Assembly: GCA_026261815.1 (NCBI GenBank)
Contig: JAMPIT010000894.1
Span: 55,790,147 to 55,854,146, forward strand
DNA from: Monarcha castaneiventris obscurior
Lineage: Eukaryota > Chordata > Aves > Passeriformes > Monarchidae
Direction of reading: 5' to 3'
Length of the DNA: 64,000 bases
Below, one piece after another: positions 58,801 to 64,000 of this stretch. Below the pieces are notes generated by a model. The model had not been told where the DNA came from and did no database searches. It saw only the letters and a list, made by a program, of their open reading frames with translations. How positions within the stretch are numbered: the first letter of the stretch is position 1; each line of letters begins with the position of its first letter. A program made the position numbers and the translations under genes.

Positions 58801-60837
58801 TTTATTCCACTAGTTCAAATCAGAACTCACATCTAATCCCTTTAAGATATTGAAACCCCAACAGAACATCAGATTTCTGGACCTTGTTATCATCTTTCCA
58901 CACTGTAAATCTACAGTGACATCCATAAATCTATAAAAGTTACTGAGCTTGAATCTAATAACCCCTAACTGCATAATGAATTTCTGGCTTGTCATTTCAC
59001 TCTGCATTTCCTCAAAGGCTGCTATGCCTAAATTTCTATTTTAAACTGACTTGTGTAAGCTAACATTCATCTCAGTAGTGGCTATAGTTCACCCCCATGT
59101 ACCACACACACCTTTTATGTCATATATTTTTATAAGACTGTGCTGTTCTGATCATGTGCAGATCAGAAACCAGCACAATGCACAGCTGGTTTAAGTCCCC
59201 ATAAACAGGAATATCTTCTCTTCGTCACTAGTTGTCAGTGTTTTTGCACACGTATTTACCCACCAAAACACAGTACAAGCAGCTAGAAAAGTAAACTTGA
59301 AAAAGATTCAGCATGTGGATGCATCTAAAAGTTGTACTGATTTAGAAAAAGCATTTACCCCTTATATATTGTTTTCAATAACGACTTTTTTTCAACTTAT
59401 ACATGAGATACCAGATAATGTAATTAATTATGTTCATACCACTGAACCAAGACTGTTCTTGCAGTGATACTAAATTAGGCGTTAATTTTTCAGATTAGCT
59501 GGTGGATCTTTGAAACACACAAGTTGAAGATGAGATAAAGGATGTTTGAAGAAACAGCCAAATGTCGGCTCTCACCCACAATCAGGTAAGACTCACCAGG
59601 AAGGAAGTTCTGCCTACACAAGGCATTTTGTGAGCACTAACTTGTTCACTTCATTTAAAACTATCTAAATGTTTTTTTGCTTTCATTAACAGCACCGATT
59701 TATTGGGGGATTTTTCTCTTTCATTGTATTAGGAAGAAGTCCCACGATCATTTTCAGTGTGAGAGCTGCAGGGAGAAGTGACAGCAGTAAGTGCAATACC
59801 ACTGGTATTATCAACCTATGCAGCTGTTTCTATGTGCCACACCACAGAAGAGCAAATGGCCTTTTTATCCAGCTTAAAGTTGAGCCAGGCTGCACATCTA
59901 AATATATTTTGCTTTTATTTCCTCAGGCTATCAACCTCAAAGGATGAACTGAGACAAACAAAAAGGGTCAATCACTAGTGGTAGCCTGTTACATTACAAA
60001 ATACATATCTCACACACAAGAACTTGTAAAAGGAATGTCACTAAATGCAAGAGATTGTCAGCTAAATAGCATTGCAATTGCTAATTTGGAAGACATCTGG
60101 TTTTAATGAGGCTGGAAGAAAAATCCTTTTCTACTGGTGTAGCTGAAAACTATGAGCTGAGAAACAATTACTTAATCTGAAACGAGATTTGTTACATAAA
60201 TCCGTATAAAGCCATTGCTAAAGGGTTTCTACTTCTTTACCCTCTATTAGTTCTCTTACATCAGCCTTCTTAGGGAGCCCTTATAATAGAAAAATCATAA
60301 TGTCAGGGTAATTATCAAAATGCCAAGGCTTTGGAAAATGCCCTGCTTCTTCAGATACCACTGATTTTAGTTTTAATTCTTGGCTTTACTTCCTTTTCTC
60401 ATGAACAATAATCCATTTGCTGAACGAGACCTTTCCTTGTCTTTTCAAATTCCAGAGAATTTTTGCTAATTACTGCATTCACAGTGCAGAGAAATGTGTT
60501 TGCACTCCCCAGACTAGAAGTTGAGCCTGGAAGAGGAGGAAACAGGAGAAGAGAAGGGGGGCAGAGGGGTTGTGTGAAAGAAAGAAAAAGATGAGAAAAT
60601 CCTCACAGCATAGGGCCAAGCCAGCACTCCAGCAGAAGGCTCTGTAAGAAATATTTCACCACAGTGTGAATGCTGCACCCTGATGATAAAATAAAGCTCT
60701 TGGATCCACAGAGATTCCAAAAGCTTATGCTGACTCTCTTTGATCCAGACATCTGACAAAATCTACAGCATCTCTCTTAAATGAAAGTAAATTTTTGCAA
60801 ATAATTGAACAATTCCACTTTAAGAGTTTATCTGCTT
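55861..60837. other. Noncoding stretch, no gene seen
   Basis: About 5 kb, AT-rich, with T-runs (for example 56528-56540 and 57307-57316) and purine-rich sequence at 60520-60600. Open frames are under 130 codons and have no domains. A further candidate conserved block at 58018-58130 is listed separately. Confidence 0.5.
58018..58130. other. Candidate conserved noncoding element
   Basis: Sequence of balanced complexity with AATTAGCCCAGACGCTGC, TTAGCTGTCATTAGCC and ATATCAGGAGAG motifs within AT-rich surroundings. It reads like an enhancer core, but the call is by pattern only. Confidence 0.15.
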
Positions 60838-61854
60838 GGTGGATAAGGAAGTGGCTGGGTGCTCACGCACAAGGAATTGTGGTCAACAGCTCAATGTCCA
60901 AGTGGAGACCAGCTAAAAGTGGTGCTCCTCAGGGGGTGATATTTGAACTGTCCCTGTTTCACATCTCTGTTGTCAGTGTGGGCAGTGGGATGGAGGGCAG
61001 CCTCAGCAAGTTTGCCAGCACCACTGTCTGTGTGCAGTCTCTGGAGGGAAGGGATGCCATCCAGAGGGACACTGACAGGCTGGAGAGGCTCAGGAGGACC
61101 TCATGGAGTTCAGCAGGGCCAAGAGCAAGGTCCTGCACCTGGGCTGGGGCAATCCCCAGCACAAACACAGGCTGGGCAGAGAATGGATTGAGAGCAGCCC
61201 TGAGGAGAAGGACCTGGGGATGGTGGTTGACCAGAAGCTCAACAGGGCCTGGAATGTGCACTCACAGCCCAGAAAGCCAAATGTACCCTGGGCTGCATCC
61301 AGAGCACCGTGGGCAGCAGGTCAAGGGAGGGGATCCTGCCCCTCTGTTCTGGAGAGATCCCACCTGGAACACTGCATGCAGTTCTGGGGTCCCCAGCATA
61401 AACAGAATATGAATCTGTTGGAGAGAGGCCACAAAAATCAGGCAGCTGGAGCATCTCTCCTATGGAGACAGGCTGAGAAAAATGGGCTTGTCCAGCCTGG
61501 AGAAAAGAAGGTTCCCGGGAAATCTCATTGTGGCTTTCCAGTACCTAAAGGGGGCCTAAAAGCAGCTTTTTTTCAAGGGTATGCAGTGATAGGACAAGGG
61601 GGAATGACTTTAAATATAAGAAGGTGGATTTAGATTAGATATTAAGAAGAAGTTCTTCATGTGAATGTGAGAAGACACTGGAACATGGCCTGGAGAAGCT
61701 GTGGCAAACCCATCTCTGGAAATGTCCAAGGCCAGGCTGGATGGGGCTCTGAGCAGCCTGTTTTAGTGAAAGGTGTCCCTGCTCAAGGCAGGGAGTTTGG
61801 AACTAGATGACCTTTAAGGTCACTTCCTACCCAGGCCATTTTATGATTCCATGA
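60838..61854 (+). mobile_element. CR1 LINE, 5'-truncated ~1 kb, dead
   Basis: The 3' part of a CR1 element in plus orientation. The reverse-transcriptase end of ORF2 is recognisable in pieces: SKWRPAKSGAPQG near 60895, then SLSKFAST, then AKSKVLHLGWGNPQ and EKDLGMVVDQKLN (from 61119), then LEHCMQFWGPQ. The pieces lie in different frames because of several frameshifts. The catalytic F-A-D-D motif reads F-A-S-T (61011-61022), so both active-site aspartates are lost. The 3' UTR follows (GGCCAGGCTGGATGGGGCTC near 61731) and ends at TTATGATTCCATGA, a decayed CR1 octamer tail. No clear target duplication. Confidence 0.9.
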
Positions 61855-64000
61855 AAAGCAACCTGAACCATTCCTTGTTTCCTTGAATATTATGGTCAGA
61901 GAAGTGTTACCCCTTTTTACAGTATAAGATGAAAAAAGATGAAAAGTTCTCATCAATAAATGTCTTAAAAGGCTGGTGTCAATGATCTTTAGGCTGTCTC
62001 CTGCTCTTTTAAGAAATCTTATGAGAAAACAGGTAAATTATTGCGTGATTCAGTGGCTGTGTTTCAAGGATGCTCAGATCTGAACATCAATTAAATTACC
62101 TCAGGTGATCAGGGTATGAAGAGACTTTTTCACTGCTATCCCTTACCCACCTAAAAACACTCATAGAAAGATAAGGTTACAGGGCAAAAGTTCTTCCTAC
62201 CTGTTTTGACAGGGGACCAGAATGCCAGGGCAATTAAAAAACCTCCAGGACAGCAGAGGAGGATGTGTACAACCATCTTCCCTGATAGGATACTGCCAGA
62301 GAAAAAAGATCACCAACGGGGCTTTGAACTTTGATGAGGTGCAGACAAGGCAATTTCTATGTATTGTGCCGTGTGTTAGGAAAGAGGCGCCAAAAGTTGG
62401 TTCCAGGCAATTCCAAACTAGAAAGTCAACTTAGAGAGACTAAAAAGCAATTATATACCTCCTGCTGTCACCTCACACATGTAAAGATACCTGGCATAAC
62501 CCTCCAACTCCTTCTAAGTTCAGAGACTTTTGCACAAGCTGCACAAGCGTCAACTTTTTTTGTGATAACAAATTGGTGTTTAGCCAAATATCACTACCTC
62601 TTTTGTTTCCTAAGTGCAGCATTTTGCAGGAATCTTTTCAGAATTTCATCTGAATTTCAAGTTCTTTCTCCCACCTATTATCTTCATTTTGAGCTATAAG
62701 TTAAGAAATTAGTAAAAAGAACATTAAAATATACCTAGGACAGACCTCTGACTTCATGTATGCAATTTTATTAGAATAACCATAATAATACTAGCTAGGA
62801 TAGTTTTAATAATTCAATAATTAGAATTCAGTAGTTGAAATGATTCACTGAATAGTTTAATAGTTAGAAGAACAATTCAAGAGTTCCATTGTAAGAATAA
62901 TTAGAAAATTAAAGTAACTTTTATTTTCAGTATGTGCAGCTGTGCATGGCCGGGTCTAGGAGTGCACATTATTTGAAGCTCTTGATGTGATTGAGCTAAG
63001 CAAGAGCTCCAAACAGGAAAAGCAGCTGCTGAAACTCCTACAGATAAATGGCATTTGCACAGGGGATCCACTGCACTGAAGGGGCCCTGGACTGTGATTT
63101 TATGACACGTGGCAGGTCCTCGCTGCAAAGAACTGCACTGAAGAGGAAAAAAACCAAAACACCAACAATATAAACAAAACTGAAAGGTAAAAGTAAAAAG
63201 AAACAAGGTAAAAGTGTTCTTTGGATATATTTTGTATTGATGCTTCTAGCCATAGTTAGAAAAAATAAATAGAATGGAACTAAGCCTAGGGAAAAGAAGA
63301 ATTTCATATATTAAAAAGTAAATTAATGATGCCACAGCACCACAGGTGTTGCAGTGGCTGTATCTCTTAGACAATACTTTCAATGTTCTGTATATTTCTG
63401 TTGTTACAAATGCACCTTATTTATAATGTTCTATGGATTTTAATTGCACTGCTCTAGCTCGTGCTTTTCCTGCATTAAAAGTTATAATTTTCCTGCATCT
63501 TTCCTTAAGTGCAACAGAAGCCTAATGCAAATGAACTGTTGCTATGGGCTCCTTCACCACGTGCAAGCATAACACTGTAACTACAACAGAACTTTTGGCA
63601 AACATTTTGATGCTGCTCTACAGAAGTTAGGAGGAGCAATATTGCCCAGCAAATGGATACTCCTGCTGAGGGAAAAGGCAGGATAACTCATCTCTCAGAC
63701 TGAAGCAGACAACCCCAGTGTCTGCATGTTGGGGGTTCTTTAGCCCCAAATGTTAGACCTTTATCTCCCTTGCCAGAAAGCTGCCCTAAAGATAAGAGGG
63801 TAGGGACAAAACCTGGAGAGACATGTCAGCAGTGACATGTGAGTCCATAGGTCATAGGAAAGACCTATTCAATTTCTGTCAAGGTCTGCCCTCCCACAGC
63901 CTACTCAAGCACGGTCTGAAGGAAGCAGTGCACCCATTCCACAGCCAAAGTCAAGTCTGACATTCCACTATCTTTGCCCAAAAGTAATTTCCTGCTTTGT
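61855..64000. other. AT-rich noncoding right flank, no gene seen
   Basis: About 2.1 kb without a convincing reading frame. The 122-codon plus frame at 62331-62699 and the minus frames at 62901-63307 have no domain. CTAATGCAAATGAAC near 63522 contains an octamer (POU) type site. Nothing else stands out. Confidence 0.5.

Overview
The window looks like nuclear DNA of a bird, most likely a songbird. This rests on sequence resemblance only: CR1 LINE remnants (one carrying the CR1-type ATTCTGTG tail octamers), two complete solo retroviral LTRs whose termini and internal signals resemble passerine LTRs, a further LTR-like fragment, and an AT-rich intergenic background. There is no bacterial-style gene organisation, operon, tRNA, rRNA or CRISPR array.

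The left part (about 1.57-14.85 kb) is the only gene-like region. A segment of roughly 4 kb is present three times head to tail. Each copy has, in order: a leader of about 600 bp; a variable TGCTGG-type microsatellite; a conserved GC-rich stretch; a splice-acceptor-like site; a Kozak ATG opening a 177-codon reading frame; a degenerate 25-bp minisatellite starting just after the stop; a conserved AATAAA; and about 1.2 kb of conserved trailer with a minus-strand ORF of 135-137 codons. The 177-residue product has a hydrophobic N-terminus, a charged predicted coiled coil and a second hydrophobic segment. This recalls the front end of ITPRIP-like membrane proteins but lacks the Mab-21-type domain that should follow. 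Copies 1 and 2 are intact and differ by 3 nt in 534. Copy 3 has a one-base deletion and loses its C-terminus. A 952-bp solo LTR with a 5-bp target duplication sits at the front of copy 3.

From about 14.85 to 64 kb I see no convincing protein-coding gene. The region holds a 1.5-kb solo LTR (18.8-20.3 kb) with a degraded LTR-like segment beside it, CR1 remnants (15.2, 26.5, 42.2 and 60.8-61.9 kb), an LTR-like scrap (53.0 kb), a CpG-rich island beside a 27-nt poly-T run (36.35-36.97 kb), a polypyrimidine tract (55.55-55.67 kb) and several stretches that read like conserved noncoding or enhancer sequence (38.0, 45.9, 55.7 and 58.0 kb). The CpG island is the best candidate here for a promoter or first exon. 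The rest is probably intergenic or intronic.

No database search was possible. Family names for repeats and for the candidate gene rest on recognised motifs and architecture.
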